Under the pieces are notes generated by a model. The model did no database searches. It saw only the letters and a list, made by a program, of their open reading frames with translations, and was not told where the DNA came from. DNA of 64,000 bases. Source: Streptomyces clavuligerus. Its GTDB lineage: Bacteria; Actinomycetota; Actinomycetes; Streptomycetales; Streptomycetaceae. Made by a program: the position numbers and the translations under genes. This document shows positions 27,743-40,258 of this stretch, in pieces; position 1 is the first letter of the stretch; every line of letters begins with the position of its first letter. Location of the stretch: positions 3,286,001-3,350,000 of the forward strand of contig NZ_CP027858.1 of NCBI RefSeq assembly GCF_005519465.1, given 5' to 3'.

Positions 27743-28927
27743 TCAGAGCCAGTTGGGGGCGATCTCGGTGGCCCACAGCTCCAGGCTGCGCAGCTGGACA
27801 TCGTGCGGGATCAGCCCGGAGTACTGGCACTGGAGCAGATACTCCGGATCGTGCCGCTCCACCAGCTTCTCGATCATGCGGTTGATGTCGTCCGGGGTGC
27901 CGACCCACTCCAGCCCCCGGTCGACCAGGGTCTTGTAGTCCGAGCCGATCGGACCCGTCTCGCCGGTCGCGCGCAGCGCCTCGGTGAAGCCCATGGGGCC
28001 GAACCAGTTCTCGAAGATGAAGCCGCCGCCGCGGGACGCCCAGTGGTGGGCCTCGCCGGAGTCCCGGGAGACCAGGACGTCCTTCATCACCCCGACCCGC
28101 TCGCCCCGCCGCAGGGTGCCGTGGCCCGCCGCCTCGGCCTCCTCCCGGTAGATGTCCATCAGCCGGGCGACGATCTGGTCGTCGGTGTTCATCAGGATCG
28201 GCACCACGCCCTCCCGGGCACAGAACCGGAACGTGTCCTCACTGAAGCTGAACGGCTGGAAGACGGGCGGGTGGGGGCGCTGGTAGGGCTTGGGCGCGAT
28301 GCCCACCTCGCGGATGACGCCGTTCTCGTCGAGGCCCCGGCCGTAGCGGCGCACCGCCTCGTAGGGGAACTCCAGGTCCGGCACCGGGATCGTCCACTGC
28401 TCCCCGGAGTGGGTGAACGTCTCGGTCGTCCACGCCTTCTTGATGATCTCCCAGTGCTCCTCGAAGAGGGCACGATTGCGCCGGTCCCGCTCCCCGGCGT
28501 CGGACAGGGTGCCGCCGACCCCGTACACCTGCCCCATGATGTCGGCCCAGCGCTTCTGGAACCCGCGCGCGATCCCGACGAAGGCGCGGCCCCGGGTCAT
28601 GTGGTCGAGCATCGCCAGATCCTCGGCCAGCCGCAGCGGATTGTGCAGCGGCAGGACGTTGGCCATCTGGCCGACCCGGATGTGCCGGGTCTGCATGCCG
28701 AGGTAGAGCCCCAGCATGATCGGGTTGTTGGAGACCTCGAAACCCTCGGTGTGGAAGTGGTGCTCGGTGAAGGACAGTCCCCAGTAGCCGAGTTCGTCGG
28801 CCGCCTGCGCCTGCCGGGTGAGCTGCCGGAGCATGTTCTGGTAGTTCTGCGGATTGACCCCCGCCATACCCCGCTGGACCTGCGCATGACTGCCGACCGT
28901 TGGCAGATAGAAGAGAATGGACTTCAC
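27743..28927 (-). CDS. cvm5: Luciferase-like flavin-dependent monooxygenase (Cvm5)
   Basis: 394 residues of the bacterial luciferase-like TIM-barrel family. Features include WGLSFTEHHFHTEGF (the active-site His region), LYLGMQTRHIRVGQMANVLPLHNPLRLAEDLAMLDHMTRGRAFVGIARG, and a C-terminal VGTPDDI segment. It uses FMNH2, probably supplied by Cvm3, and oxygen to oxidise a substrate. In the published cluster this is cvm5, implicated in late clavam steps. Divergent from cvm6. Confidence 0.9.
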   Translation of the reverse strand: MKSILFYLPTVGSHAQVQRGMAGVNPQNYQNMLRQLTRQAQAADELGYWGLSFTEHHFHTEGFEVSNNPIMLGLYLGMQTRHIRVGQMANVLPLHNPLRLAEDLAMLDHMTRGRAFVGIARGFQKRWADIMGQVYGVGGTLSDAGERDRRNRALFEEHWEIIKKAWTTETFTHSGEQWTIPVPDLEFPYEAVRRYGRGLDENGVIREVGIAPKPYQRPHPPVFQPFSFSEDTFRFCAREGVVPILMNTDDQIVARLMDIYREEAEAAGHGTLRRGERVGVMKDVLVSRDSGEAHHWASRGGGFIFENWFGPMGFTEALRATGETGPIGSDYKTLVDRGLEWVGTPDDINRMIEKLVERHDPEYLLQCQYSGLIPHDVQLRSLELWATEIAPNWL

Positions 28928-29211
28928 CCTGGCTCCTCCGGTTCGCGGCGCCCTCCATTGACGTGCGCCGAAAGCGGCTCGACCGTCCCACTCCGCCCTT
29001 GAGTTCCGTCTGACGCCGCGCCAGTCGGCGGGCCGTCCGCCGGGGTGCCCGCCGGGGTCCGCACCCGCCGGACGGCACGGCGCGCACCGCGCGCGCGGCG
29101 CTTCGGGGCACCGGGCTCGACGGGGTGCTCAGCGGGACGTCCAACGGAAGGCAAGCCCCCGTACCCAGCCTGGTCAAGGCGCTCATCGCCATTCCCTGAG
29201 GAGGTCCCGCC
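28928..29211. other. Divergent promoter region of cvm5-cvm4 and cvm6
   Basis: No gene seen. GC-rich repeats such as GCGCACCGCGCGCGCGG occur near 29080-29097. GGAGGAGCC precedes the cvm5 start, and GAGGAGG (29199-29205) precedes the cvm6 TTG start. No convincing -10/-35 was found. Heptamer repeats for the SARP are expected here but not certain. Confidence 0.5.
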
Positions 29212-30570
29212 TTGACCACAGCAATCTCCGCGCTCCCGACCGTGCCCGGCTCCGGACTCGAAGCACTGGACCGTGCCACCCTCATCCACCCCACCCTCTC
29301 CGGAAACACCGCGGAACGGATCGTGCTGACCTCGGGGTCCGGCAGCCGGGTCCGCGACACCGACGGCCGGGAGTACCTGGACGCGAGCGCCGTCCTCGGG
29401 GTGACCCAGGTGGGCCACGGCCGGGCCGAGCTGGCCCGGGTCGCGGCCGAGCAGATGGCCCGGCTGGAGTACTTCCACACCTGGGGGACGATCAGCAACG
29501 ACCGGGCGGTGGAGCTGGCGGCACGGCTGGTGGGGCTGAGCCCGGAGCCGCTGACCCGCGTCTACTTCACCAGCGGCGGGGCCGAGGGCAACGAGATCGC
29601 CCTGCGGATGGCCCGGCTCTACCACCACCGGCGCGGGGAGTCCGCCCGTACCTGGATACTCTCCCGCCGGTCGGCCTACCACGGCGTCGGATACGGCAGC
29701 GGCGGCGTCACCGGCTTCCCCGCCTACCACCAGGGCTTCGGCCCCTCCCTCCCGGACGTCGACTTCCTGACCCCGCCGCAGCCCTACCGCCGGGAGCTGT
29801 TCGCCGGTTCCGACGTCACCGACTTCTGCCTCGCCGAACTGCGCGAGACCATCGACCGGATCGGCCCGGAGCGGATCGCGGCGATGATCGGCGAGCCGAT
29901 CATGGGCGCGGTCGGCGCCGCGGCCCCGCCCGCCGACTACTGGCCCCGGGTCGCCGAGCTGCTGCACTCCTACGGCATCCTGCTGATCTCCGACGAGGTG
30001 ATCACGGGGTACGGGCGCACCGGGCACTGGTTCGCCGCCGACCACTTCGGCGTGGTCCCGGACATCATGGTCACCGCCAAGGGCATCACCTCGGGGTATG
30101 TGCCGCACGGCGCCGTCCTGACCACCGAGGCCGTCGCCGACGAGGTCGTCGGCGACCAGGGCTTCCCGGCGGGCTTCACCTACAGCGGCCATGCCACGGC
30201 CTGCGCGGTGGCCCTGGCCAACCTGGACATCATCGAGCGCGAGAATCTGCTCGACAACGCCAGCACCGTCGGCGCCTACCTGGGCAAACGCCTGGCCGAG
30301 CTGAGCGATCTGCCGATCGTCGGGGACGTCCGGCAGACCGGTCTGATGCTCGGTGTCGAACTGGTCGCCGACCGCGGAACCCGGGAGCCGCTGCCGGGCG
30401 CCGCCGTCGCCGAGGCCCTGCGCGAGCGGGCGGGCATCCTGCTGCGCGCCAACGGCAACGCCCTCATCGTCAACCCCCCGCTGATCTTCACCCAGGAAGA
30501 CGCCGACGAACTCGTGGCGGGCCTGCGCTCCGTACTCGCCCGCACCAGGCCGGACGGCCGGGTGCTCTGA
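29212..30570 (+). CDS. cvm6: Class III aminotransferase (Cvm6)
   Basis: 452 residues from TTG 29212 with GAGGAGG eight bases upstream. PLP-dependent fold-type I enzyme: SGGAEGNEIALRMAR (cofactor phosphate site), LLISDEVITGYGRTG with Asp261 binding the pyridine nitrogen, and the PLP lysine Lys290 in VTAKGITSGY. Class III enzymes use omega-amino acids or amines. In the clavam cluster this is cvm6; deamination of clavaminate or a related amine toward 5S clavams is a reasonable role. It is followed by a tRNA gene. Confidence 0.92.
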   Translation: MTTAISALPTVPGSGLEALDRATLIHPTLSGNTAERIVLTSGSGSRVRDTDGREYLDASAVLGVTQVGHGRAELARVAAEQMARLEYFHTWGTISNDRAVELAARLVGLSPEPLTRVYFTSGGAEGNEIALRMARLYHHRRGESARTWILSRRSAYHGVGYGSGGVTGFPAYHQGFGPSLPDVDFLTPPQPYRRELFAGSDVTDFCLAELRETIDRIGPERIAAMIGEPIMGAVGAAAPPADYWPRVAELLHSYGILLISDEVITGYGRTGHWFAADHFGVVPDIMVTAKGITSGYVPHGAVLTTEAVADEVVGDQGFPAGFTYSGHATACAVALANLDIIERENLLDNASTVGAYLGKRLAELSDLPIVGDVRQTGLMLGVELVADRGTREPLPGAAVAEALRERAGILLRANGNALIVNPPLIFTQEDADELVAGLRSVLARTRPDGRVL

Positions 30571-30628
30571 CCCCTTTGGCCCTCCCCGGCCCCACCGGGG
30601 CACCACCCCGCCGCACCCCGAGCGCAAA

Positions 30629-30668
30629 AAGACCCCTCTGCCTGCGTTTCCGCAGGTCAGAGGGGTCT
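30629..30668 (-). terminator. Rho-independent terminator of tRNA-Ala
   Basis: A 17-bp stem with one bulged base (arms about 30630-30646 and 30651-30668) is followed on the minus strand by TTTTT. It starts eight bases after the tRNA 3' end. Confidence 0.85.
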
Positions 30669-30675
30669 GGTGCAG

Positions 30676-30748
30676 TGGAGCCTAGGGGAGTCGAACCCCT
30701 GACATCTGCCATGCAAAGACAGCGCTCTACCAACTGAGCTAAGGCCCC
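30676..30748 (-). tRNA. tRNA-Ala (anticodon TGC)
   Basis: 73 nt with a complete cloverleaf: a 7-bp acceptor stem (GGGGCCT with AGGCTCC), D arm AGCTCAGTTGGTAGAGC, anticodon loop TTTGCAT, and T arm with GGTTCGACTCC. The CCA end is not encoded. Confidence 0.96.
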
Positions 30749-30927
30749 GAAGCGACAGAACGGCCCTGGACTGCTCCGTCCCGGCCACTGCCGCAGACCA
30801 GAGTACCGGGTGTTCCCGGTGATCCTCCAAAACATTGAGGTCTCCCGGTGGGCGACCACTCTCCGTAAGATGCTCGACGTGGTTCGCAGCAGCGAAGCCC
30901 GCTTGGGGAAGCGATGGGGAGACGCGC

Positions 30928-31476
30928 ATGGACGCCGCTCAGCAGGAGACGACCGCAAGAGCCCGGGAGCTACAGCGAAGCTGGTACGGGGAGCCCCTGG
31001 GGGCCCTGTTCCGCAGGCTGATAGACGATCTGGGGCTGAACCAGGCGCGTCTCGCGGCGGTGCTGGGCCTCTCCGCCCCCATGCTCTCCCAGCTCATGAG
31101 CGGCCAGCGGGCCAAGATCGGCAACCCGGCCGTGGTCCAACGGGTCCAGGCGCTCCAGGAGTTGGCCGGACAGGTGGCCGACGGCAGCGTCAGCGCGGTG
31201 GAGGCCACCGACCGCATGGAGGAGATCAAGAAGTCGCAGGGAGGCTCCGTCCTGACCGCGAACAGCCAGACCACCAACAGCTCGGGGGCGCCGACCGTCC
31301 GCCGGGTCGTCCGGGAGATCCAGTCGCTGCTGCGGTCCGTGTCCGCCGCGGGGGACATCATCGACGCGGCGAACTCCCTCGCCCCGACCCATCCGGAGCT
31401 GGCAGAGTTCCTGCGGGTGTACGGGGCCGGGCGCACCGCGGACGCCGTGGCGCACTACGAGTCCCACCAGAGCTGA
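30928..31476 (+). CDS. HTH DNA-binding protein
   Basis: 182 residues from ATG 30928 with GGGGA upstream. Residues about 20-60 form an XRE-like helix-turn-helix (LGLNQARLAAVLGLSAPMLSQLMSGQRAKIG). The rest is helical: a Ser/Thr-rich loop near residue 105, then VRRVVREIQSLLRS and a C-terminal HPELAEFLRVYG part. It is followed after 63 bases by a Ser/Thr kinase gene on the same strand, so the pair may act together. Next to cvm6, but the order HTH-kinase may be part of the core chromosome. Function unknown. Confidence 0.8.
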   Translation: MDAAQQETTARARELQRSWYGEPLGALFRRLIDDLGLNQARLAAVLGLSAPMLSQLMSGQRAKIGNPAVVQRVQALQELAGQVADGSVSAVEATDRMEEIKKSQGGSVLTANSQTTNSSGAPTVRRVVREIQSLLRSVSAAGDIIDAANSLAPTHPELAEFLRVYGAGRTADAVAHYESHQS

Positions 31477-31539
31477 CGACCGAGGCCGGCCCCGGAACGG
31501 ACCAGAGCCTCATGAGGGACGGGGAGCGGACGCGGCACC

Positions 31540-33222
31540 ATGGGTGAGGTCTTCGCCGGCCGGTACGAGCTGGTCGACCCGATCGGACGCGGAGGGGTCG
31601 GCGCGGTCTGGCGCGCCTGGGACCACCGGCGCCGCCGCTATGTGGCGGCCAAGGTGCTCCAGCAGAGCGACGCGCACACCCTGCTGCGCTTCGTCCGCGA
31701 GCAGGCCCTGCGGATCGACCATCCCCATGTCCTGGCCCCGGCGAGCTGGGCCGCGGACGACGACAAAGTCCTCTTCACCATGGATCTCGTGGGCGGCGGA
31801 TCACTCGCGCACGTGATCGGCGACTACGGCCCGCTCCCGCCGCGCTATGTGTGCGCCCTGCTGGACCAACTCCTCTCCGGGCTCGCCGCGGTGCACGCCG
31901 AGGGCGTGGTGCACCGCGACATCAAACCGGCGAACATCCTGATGGAGGCCACCGGGACGGGCCGCCCCCATCTGCGCCTGTCCGACTTCGGCATCTCCAT
32001 GCGCAAGGGCGAGCCCCGGCTGACCGAGACCAACTATGTCGTGGGTACGCCCGGTTACTTCGCCCCCGAGCAGGTCGAGGGCGCGGAGCCGGACTTCCCC
32101 GCCGATCTCTTCGCCGTCGGCCTGGTCGCCCTCTATCTGCTGGAGGGTCAGAAACCCGACACCAAGGCCCTGGTGGACTTCTTCACCGCCCATGGCACCC
32201 CCGGTGCTCCCCGGGGGATACCGGAGCCGCTGTGGCAGGTGCTCGCGGGGCTGATCCAGCCCGACCCCGCCGCCCGGTTCCGTACGGCGACGGGGGCCCG
32301 GAAGGCCCTCGCCGCCGCCGTGGAACTGCTTCCCGAGAGCGGCCCCGACGACGAACCGGTGGAGATATTCGACCAACTGGGCCCGCTGCCGCCGGGGTTC
32401 GGCCCCGGCGGCCCCGAGAACACGCCGCCCTCCGGTCTGCTGCGCTCGGCGGCCTCCGGTACCGCGTCCGGCGACACCTCCTCGGCCGCTTCGGCCCCCT
32501 CCGGCGGCGGTCCGGGAGCCGGTGGCCCCTGGGCTCCTCCCGGCGGTGCGCACGGTATGCCGGGGGTGCCCGCTCCCCGCAGCCCCCGCCAGGCACAGGA
32601 GACACCGGCGCCACCCGTGCCCCAGGGAGCACCGTCGGCGGCTGTCCCCCGCTCCTCGGGCACCGCGCACACCCCCCACGGCGGAACGGGCGCCTCCGCG
32701 CCGCTGCCGCCCCCGCGCCTCGGCACGGGCCCCGGACCGATGCCGTCCTCCCCGCACAGCGGAACGGCCCCCACGGCACCCCTGCACGGCGGAACGGGCG
32801 TCTCCGCGCAGCAGGGGGCGGCCCGCCCTCCGCTGCCGCCGACGGCGCACCCGGGGACGGGCGGCCTCACCGTGCCCCCGCCACCGCGTCAGCCGCCCAC
32901 GCCACCGCCGCACCCGGCCATGCCGCTCACCCCGCCACCGCTGCCCCTGGCACAGGACCCCACCCCGACCCCGGTCGCCCCGCACGTCCCGGACCCGCGC
33001 TACCCGTACGCCGCCGAGTCACCGCACCCGGCCCCCGCGCCCCTCACCGGCGGATACCCCGCCCACCCGCTGCCGGTCCCGATCCCGGCGCCACCGACGC
33101 CCGCACCGGCCACCCGCCCGGCCCGCAGGCCCCAGGGACCACCCGCGAAGATCGTCGTACCGGTGCTGATCCTGGCGCTGATCTGCTTCACCGTCGGCTT
33201 CTGGGCCCTCGCCGCGGCCTGA
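31540..33222 (+). CDS. Membrane-anchored Ser/Thr protein kinase
   Basis: 560 residues. The N-terminal Hanks-type kinase (about residues 1-265) has GRGGVGAVW, Lys38 (VAAKVL), catalytic Asp127 (VHRDIKPAN) and Asp149 (SDFG), so it should be active. A very long Pro/Gly/Ala/Thr-rich linker (about residues 280-530) leads to one C-terminal membrane segment (about residues 535-557) with almost nothing outside. There is no extracellular sensor domain, so the signal is probably cytoplasmic or membrane-borne. Confidence 0.9.
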   Translation: MGEVFAGRYELVDPIGRGGVGAVWRAWDHRRRRYVAAKVLQQSDAHTLLRFVREQALRIDHPHVLAPASWAADDDKVLFTMDLVGGGSLAHVIGDYGPLPPRYVCALLDQLLSGLAAVHAEGVVHRDIKPANILMEATGTGRPHLRLSDFGISMRKGEPRLTETNYVVGTPGYFAPEQVEGAEPDFPADLFAVGLVALYLLEGQKPDTKALVDFFTAHGTPGAPRGIPEPLWQVLAGLIQPDPAARFRTATGARKALAAAVELLPESGPDDEPVEIFDQLGPLPPGFGPGGPENTPPSGLLRSAASGTASGDTSSAASAPSGGGPGAGGPWAPPGGAHGMPGVPAPRSPRQAQETPAPPVPQGAPSAAVPRSSGTAHTPHGGTGASAPLPPPRLGTGPGPMPSSPHSGTAPTAPLHGGTGVSAQQGAARPPLPPTAHPGTGGLTVPPPPRQPPTPPPHPAMPLTPPPLPLAQDPTPTPVAPHVPDPRYPYAAESPHPAPAPLTGGYPAHPLPVPIPAPPTPAPATRPARRPQGPPAKIVVPVLILALICFTVGFWALAAA

Positions 33223-33331
33223 CCCGCCCCGCGCGCCCGTGTCCCGCCCCGCCGGACACGCCCTCTTCACACGCCCCCGAGAAATCCTTCACAAGCGAAA
33301 AGTCCCGGCGCTCACCACCCCCCGGAACAGC

Positions 33332-33369
33332 ACTGAGCCCCGGCCGCCTCAAGGGCACCGGGGCTCAGT
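33332..33369. terminator. Bidirectional hairpin between kinase and DLW-39 genes
   Basis: A 12-bp perfect stem (ACTGAGCCCCGG at 33332-33343, complement 33358-33369) with a 14-nt loop, between convergent genes. Confidence 0.75.
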
Positions 33370-33386
33370 CGAATACCGTGCGTGTC

Positions 33387-33521
33387 TCACACACCCGAAC
33401 CTGCGGGCACGGAGTCAGTCGCCTCCGTCCACAGATCCTGCTCGGCGCGATCCGCCTGGATCTGGCGGTACACGAGGAGCCCGCCGATGGCGGCCAGTGC
33501 GACCAGGAGAAGCTTCTTCAC
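33387..33521 (-). CDS. DLW-39 family small protein (44 aa)
   Basis: A 44-residue gene from GTG 33521: MKKLLLVALAAIGGLLVYRQ starts it, giving a single hydrophobic helix, and the family motif QDLWTEATDSVP follows. This matches what I know as the DLW-39 family of actinobacterial mini-proteins. GAGGT lies about six to ten bases upstream. It sits between a kinase gene and tRNA-Ile, near gyrA, as in other Streptomyces. Function unknown; a small membrane protein is likely. Confidence 0.85.
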   Translation of the reverse strand: MKKLLLVALAAIGGLLVYRQIQADRAEQDLWTEATDSVPAGSGV

Positions 33522-33648
33522 CGCGCGACCTCGTCTTTCCTTGGCGTATGACGTATGAGGACTTCTGCCGCCCGACTATACACACCGACCGATACCGTTC
33601 GGTGACCTGTGCGTCCCCGGCCCACTCCGCCACTTCGACCACCGACGC

Positions 33649-33684
33649 GAAAGACCCCCGATCCTGGTGGACCGGGGGTCTTTT
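33649..33684. terminator. Terminator after tRNA-Ile
   Basis: Inverted repeat AAAGACCCCCG (33650-33660) with CGGGGGTCTTT (33673-33683), 12-nt loop, starting six bases after the tRNA. A short T run follows on each strand. Confidence 0.75.
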
Positions 33685-33689
33685 CGTGC

Positions 33690-33766
33690 TGGTGGGGCTA
33701 ACAGGATTTGAACCTGTGGCCTCATCCTTATCAGGGATGCGCTCTAACCAACTGAGCTATAGCCCC
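33690..33766 (-). tRNA. tRNA-Ile (anticodon GAT)
   Basis: A full cloverleaf: acceptor GGGGCTA with TAGCCCC, D arm AGCTCAGTTGGTTAGAGC, anticodon loop CTGATAA, T arm GGTTCAAATCC. Unlike tRNA-Ala, the 3' CCA is encoded (33690-33692). Confidence 0.96.
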
Positions 33767-33847
33767 GCCGCGCTCTGCGCTGACCTCTGAAGATTAGCGC
33801 ACGTGACGCGCTGTTCCCAAATCCGGTCCGACGGGGCCGGGGCCCGG

Positions 33848-34513
33848 TTACTCGTCCTCCGCCAGCGTCAGCTCGACGCCGCCCACGAAACCGGCGGAGA
33901 GGTTGTAGATGAAGGCGCCGAGGGTGGCCAGCGCTGTGGCCAGGACCACATCGATCACCGCGACCACGGAGGTGAAGATCAGCACCCGGGGCAGCGACAG
34001 GAACGACTGGAGGTCGAAGCCGTTGTTCTCGTTCGAGCCGGTGGCCTCGCTGATCGTCCCGCCGACCGTGGAGAAGACGCCCATGGCGTCCATGACCATC
34101 CACAGCACCGCGGCGGCGATGATCGTACAGATGCCCAGCGCGATGGAGATCAGGAAGCTGACCTTCATCACCGACCACGGGTCGGCCTTGGCCACCCGCA
34201 GCCGCGCCTTGCGGGTGCGGGGGGTCGTCTTGGCGCCGGTACGGGCCAGCCGCATGGCCGACTCGGCCTCGTCGGCGTGCGGCGCCTGGTAGGCCTGCGG
34301 GGGGCGGTAGGGCTGCCCGGCCGCGGGCTTGGGAGCGGCCGGACCGGTCGCTCCGGCTCCGGCTGCGGGCTTCGGCTTGTCGAAGGGGGTCTTGGGCCCC
34401 CGGGTCTCCGTCGCGGTTCCCCCCTGGGAGTCCGCGGCGGAGCCACGGGCACCGTTCTTTCCAGCTGCTCCAGCCGCTCCAGCGGCCGAACCGGCGCCCG
34501 TGGCTCCACTCAC
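33848..34513 (-). CDS. DUF3566 membrane protein
   Basis: 221 residues from GTG 34513 with GAGGAG eight bases upstream, only four bases after the gyrA stop, so co-transcribed with gyrA. A disordered Ala/Gly/Pro-rich cytoplasmic N-terminus (about 100 residues) is followed by two membrane segments (about residues 125-150 and 180-205) joined by an extracytoplasmic loop. DUF3566 proteins follow gyrA in many actinobacteria. The role is unknown. Confidence 0.86.
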   Translation of the reverse strand: MSGATGAGSAAGAAGAAGKNGARGSAADSQGGTATETRGPKTPFDKPKPAAGAGATGPAAPKPAAGQPYRPPQAYQAPHADEAESAMRLARTGAKTTPRTRKARLRVAKADPWSVMKVSFLISIALGICTIIAAAVLWMVMDAMGVFSTVGGTISEATGSNENNGFDLQSFLSLPRVLIFTSVVAVIDVVLATALATLGAFIYNLSAGFVGGVELTLAEDE

Positions 34514-34517
34514 GCTT

Positions 34518-37139
34518 CTACTCCTCGCGCTCCCCGGCCGAGGGCTCCGTGCCCTCGCCTTCCGACACGGCCGTACCGGTGTCGGTCCCATCAACCACCG
34601 CGGCCTCGTCGGTCCCGTCGACCTCGTCGGCCTCATGCCCTGCTTCGGCGTTACGGGCGATACCGACAACGGCATCCCGCTTGCCCAGATTGATCAGTTG
34701 GACGCCCATGGTGTCACGGCCCGTCTCCCTGACTTCGTTGACTCGCGTACGAATCACACCGCCGCCGAGGGTGATGGCGAGAATCTCATCGGACTCCTCC
34801 ACCACCAGCGCGCCCACGAGCGATCCACGGTCTTCAACGATCTTGGCGGCCTTGATACCCAGGCCCCCACGTCCTTGGACGCGATATTCGTCCACCGCGG
34901 TTCGCTTCGCGTACCCACCATCTGTGGCGGTGAACACGAACGTACCCGGCCGCACCACATTCATCGAGAGGAGTTCGTCCCCTTCGCGGAAACTCATCCC
35001 CTTGACGCCCGAGGTGGCGCGCCCCATCGGGCGCAGCGCCTCGTCCGTCGCGGTGAACCGGATCGACTGGGCCTTCTTGCTGATGAGCAGCAGGTCGTCC
35101 GCGGCCGACACCAGCTCGGCGCCGATCAGCTCGTCGGCGGTGCCCTCGGCGCCGTTGTCCGTCTCCCGGAGGTTGATCGCGATGACACCGCCCGAGCGCG
35201 GCGAGTCGTAGTCCTTCAGCGGGGTCTTCTTGACCAGGCCGGCCTTGGTGGCGAGCACCAGGTACGGCGCGGCCTCGTAGTCCCGTACGGCGAGGATCTG
35301 GGCGATCCGCTCGTCCGGCTGGAAGGCGAGCAGATTGGCCACATGCTGACCCCGCGCGTCCCGGCCCGCGTCCGGCAGCTCGTACGCCTTGGCGCGGTAG
35401 ACCCGCCCCTTGTTGGTGAAGAAGAGCAGCCAGTGGTGGGTGGTGGAGACGAAGAAGTGGTCGACGATGTCGTCTTCCTTGAGCTTCGTCCCCCGGACGC
35501 CCTTGCCGCCGCGCTTCTGCGAGCGGTAGTCGTCCGTCCGGGTGCGCTTCACATAGCCGCCCCGGCTGATGGTGACGACGATGTCCTCCTCGGCGATCAG
35601 GTCCTCGATGGACATGTCGCCGTCGAAGGGCACGAGCTGGCTGCGGCGGTCGTCGCCGTACTTCTCGACGATCACGGCCAGCTCTTCGCTGACGATCCGG
35701 CGCTGCTTCTCCGGCGAGGCCAGGATCGCGTTGTACTCGTTGATCTTCTCCTGGAGCTCGGCGTGCTCCTGGAGGATCTTCTGGCGCTCCAGCGCGGCCA
35801 GCCGGCGGAGCTGCATCTCCAGGATGGCGTTGGCCTGGACCTCGTCGATGGAGAGCAGGTCCATCAGGCCCGCGCGGGCGATCTCGACCGTGTCGCTGCG
35901 CCGGATCAGCGCGATGACCTCGTCGATGGAGTCCAGCGCCTTGAGCAGACCGCGCAGGATGTGCGCCCGCTCCTCCGCCTTGCGCAGCCGGAACCGCGTC
36001 CGCCGGACGACGACCTCGATCTGGTGGGTCACCCAGTGGCGGATGAAGGCGTCCAGCGACAGGGTGCGCGGCACCCCGTCGACCAGCGCCAGCATGTTCG
36101 CGCCGAAGTTGGTCTGGAGGTCGGTGTGCTTGTACAGGTTGTTGAGCACGACCTTGGCGACCGCGTCGCGCTTGAGCACGATGACCAGCCGCTGACCGGT
36201 GCGGGAGGAGGTCTCGTCGCGGACGTCGGCGATGCCGCCGATCCTGCCGTCCTTCACCAGGTCGGCGATCTTCTGCGCGAGGTTGTCCGGGTTGACCTGG
36301 TACGGCAGCTCCGTGACCACCAGGCACTGGCGGTTCTGGATCTCCTCGACCTCGACCACCGCGCGCATGGTGATGGAGCCGCGGCCGGTCCGGTACGCCT
36401 CCTCGATGCCCTTGCGGCCCACGACCAGGGCGCCGGTCGGGAAGTCCGGGCCCTTGATCCGCTCGATCAGCGCGTCCAGCAGCTCCTCGTGGGAGGACTC
36501 CGGGTGCTCCAGCGCCCACTGGGCACCGGCCGCGACCTCGCGCAGATTGTGCGGCGGGATATTGGTCGCCATCCCGACCGCGATCCCCGCCGAGCCGTTG
36601 ACCAGCAGGTTCGGGATACGGGCCGGGAGGACGGTCGGCTCCTGGTTCCGGCCGTCGTAGTTGTCCTGGAAGTCGACGGTGTCCTCGTCGATGTCCCGCA
36701 GCATCTCCATCGAGAGCGGCGCCATCTTGCACTCGGTGTAGCGCATGGCGGCGGCGGGGTCATTGCCCGGGGAGCCGAAGTTTCCGTTGGAGTCGACGAG
36801 CGGCATCCGCATGGACCACGGCTGCGCCAGTCGCACCAGGGCGTCGTAGATCGAGGTGTCGCCGTGCGGGTGGTAGGTACCCATGACGTCACCGACGACA
36901 CGGGCGCACTTGTAGAAGCCCTTCTCGGGCCGGTAGCCGCCGTCGTACATCGCGTAGAGCACCCGGCGGTGGACGGGCTTGAGGCCGTCCCGTACATCGG
37001 GCAGCGCGCGCGACACGATGACGGACATCGCGTAGTCGAGGTAGGAGCGCTGCATCTCGGTTTCGAGCCCGACGGGCTCGATACGCATCTGCGGCTGCTC
37101 TTCTTCCGCGGCGGCGGGGGTGGAGGTCTCGTCGGCCAT
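34518..37139 (-). CDS. gyrA: DNA gyrase subunit A
   Basis: 873 residues. Catalytic Tyr134 in [10 protein letters not shown]; quinolone-determining region [10 protein letters not shown] with Ser96. The GyrA box QKRGGKG and six-blade C-terminal domain are present, followed by an acidic tail. GyrA breaks and reseals DNA to introduce negative supercoils with GyrB. It lies 41 bases after gyrB on the same strand, so one operon gyrB-gyrA-DUF3566 is likely. Confidence 0.98.
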   Translation of the reverse strand: MADETSTPAAAEEEQPQMRIEPVGLETEMQRSYLDYAMSVIVSRALPDVRDGLKPVHRRVLYAMYDGGYRPEKGFYKCARVVGDVMGTYHPHGDTSIYDALVRLAQPWSMRMPLVDSNGNFGSPGNDPAAAMRYTECKMAPLSMEMLRDIDEDTVDFQDNYDGRNQEPTVLPARIPNLLVNGSAGIAVGMATNIPPHNLREVAAGAQWALEHPESSHEELLDALIERIKGPDFPTGALVVGRKGIEEAYRTGRGSITMRAVVEVEEIQNRQCLVVTELPYQVNPDNLAQKIADLVKDGRIGGIADVRDETSSRTGQRLVIVLKRDAVAKVVLNNLYKHTDLQTNFGANMLALVDGVPRTLSLDAFIRHWVTHQIEVVVRRTRFRLRKAEERAHILRGLLKALDSIDEVIALIRRSDTVEIARAGLMDLLSIDEVQANAILEMQLRRLAALERQKILQEHAELQEKINEYNAILASPEKQRRIVSEELAVIVEKYGDDRRSQLVPFDGDMSIEDLIAEEDIVVTISRGGYVKRTRTDDYRSQKRGGKGVRGTKLKEDDIVDHFFVSTTHHWLLFFTNKGRVYRAKAYELPDAGRDARGQHVANLLAFQPDERIAQILAVRDYEAAPYLVLATKAGLVKKTPLKDYDSPRSGGVIAINLRETDNGAEGTADELIGAELVSAADDLLLISKKAQSIRFTATDEALRPMGRATSGVKGMSFREGDELLSMNVVRPGTFVFTATDGGYAKRTAVDEYRVQGRGGLGIKAAKIVEDRGSLVGALVVEESDEILAITLGGGVIRTRVNEVRETGRDTMGVQLINLGKRDAVVGIARNAEAGHEADEVDGTDEAAVVDGTDTGTAVSEGEGTEPSAGEREE

Positions 37140-37180
37140 TGCTGGTCTTCAGTCCTTTCGTGCGGTCAGCAGAGACCGAC

Positions 37181-39622
<2,442 letters not shown>

Positions 39623-40258
39623 TCAGCCATAGGTGTCGCCCGGGCCCCTGCTGCCCGGCGCGCGCAGCGGGCCGTACCCCTTCTTCGGGGCCCCGGGACC
39701 CAGCACCTTGATCATCCGTACGGTGCCTGGCCCCAGGTCCTCGTTGAGCCGGGCCACCAGCCGGGGGGCCAGCAGTCGGAGCTGCGTCGCCCACGCCGTG
39801 GAGTCGCACTGCACGGTCAGCACCCGCTCGTCCGGGGCCTCGTCGTACCGCAGCGGGACACAGTGCTTGGCCAGGTCCTCGCCGACGATCTGGGGCCAGC
39901 GGCCCATCACCCCGCCCACCGCCGCCGGGGTCTCCCAGCCGCGCTCGGCGAGCAGCCGATGGATCGCCGCACCGAGCGGCAGCGGGTCACGACCGTCGGC
40001 GCGCGCGCCGGAGCGAAGCCCTCCGCCCCTTCTGGCCTGGCGCTTCTCCTGGGCCGCCGCGCCGCGCGCGCGGGCCTGCTCCTTGGCCGCGCGCAGGGCG
40101 ACGCGGGCGAGGTCCACACCGGAGGAAGCGGCCCCGGGGACCGGGGACGCCGTCGTGGACGCGGGACCCACCGGCTCCGCGGGGGACGCGGCGGAACGGG
40201 ATGCACCGGGTCCGCCGGGTGCCCCCGCCCCGGGTCCGGTGGAGGGGACGCCGTTCAT
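39623..40258 (-). CDS. DUF721 (DciA-like) protein
   Basis: 211 residues. A variable Pro/Gly/Ala N-terminus and basic helix (about residues 50-90) precede the DUF721 domain, with [23 protein letters not shown] and [30 protein letters not shown]721 includes DciA, which loads or supports replicative helicase in bacteria without DnaC. It overlaps recF by 4 bp (ATGA). Confidence 0.88.
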   Translation of the reverse strand: MNGVPSTGPGAGAPGGPGASRSAASPAEPVGPASTTASPVPGAASSGVDLARVALRAAKEQARARGAAAQEKRQARRGGGLRSGARADGRDPLPLGAAIHRLLAERGWETPAAVGGVMGRWPQIVGEDLAKHCVPLRYDEAPDERVLTVQCDSTAWATQLRLLAPRLVARLNEDLGPGTVRMIKVLGPGAPKKGYGPLRAPGSRGPGDTYG

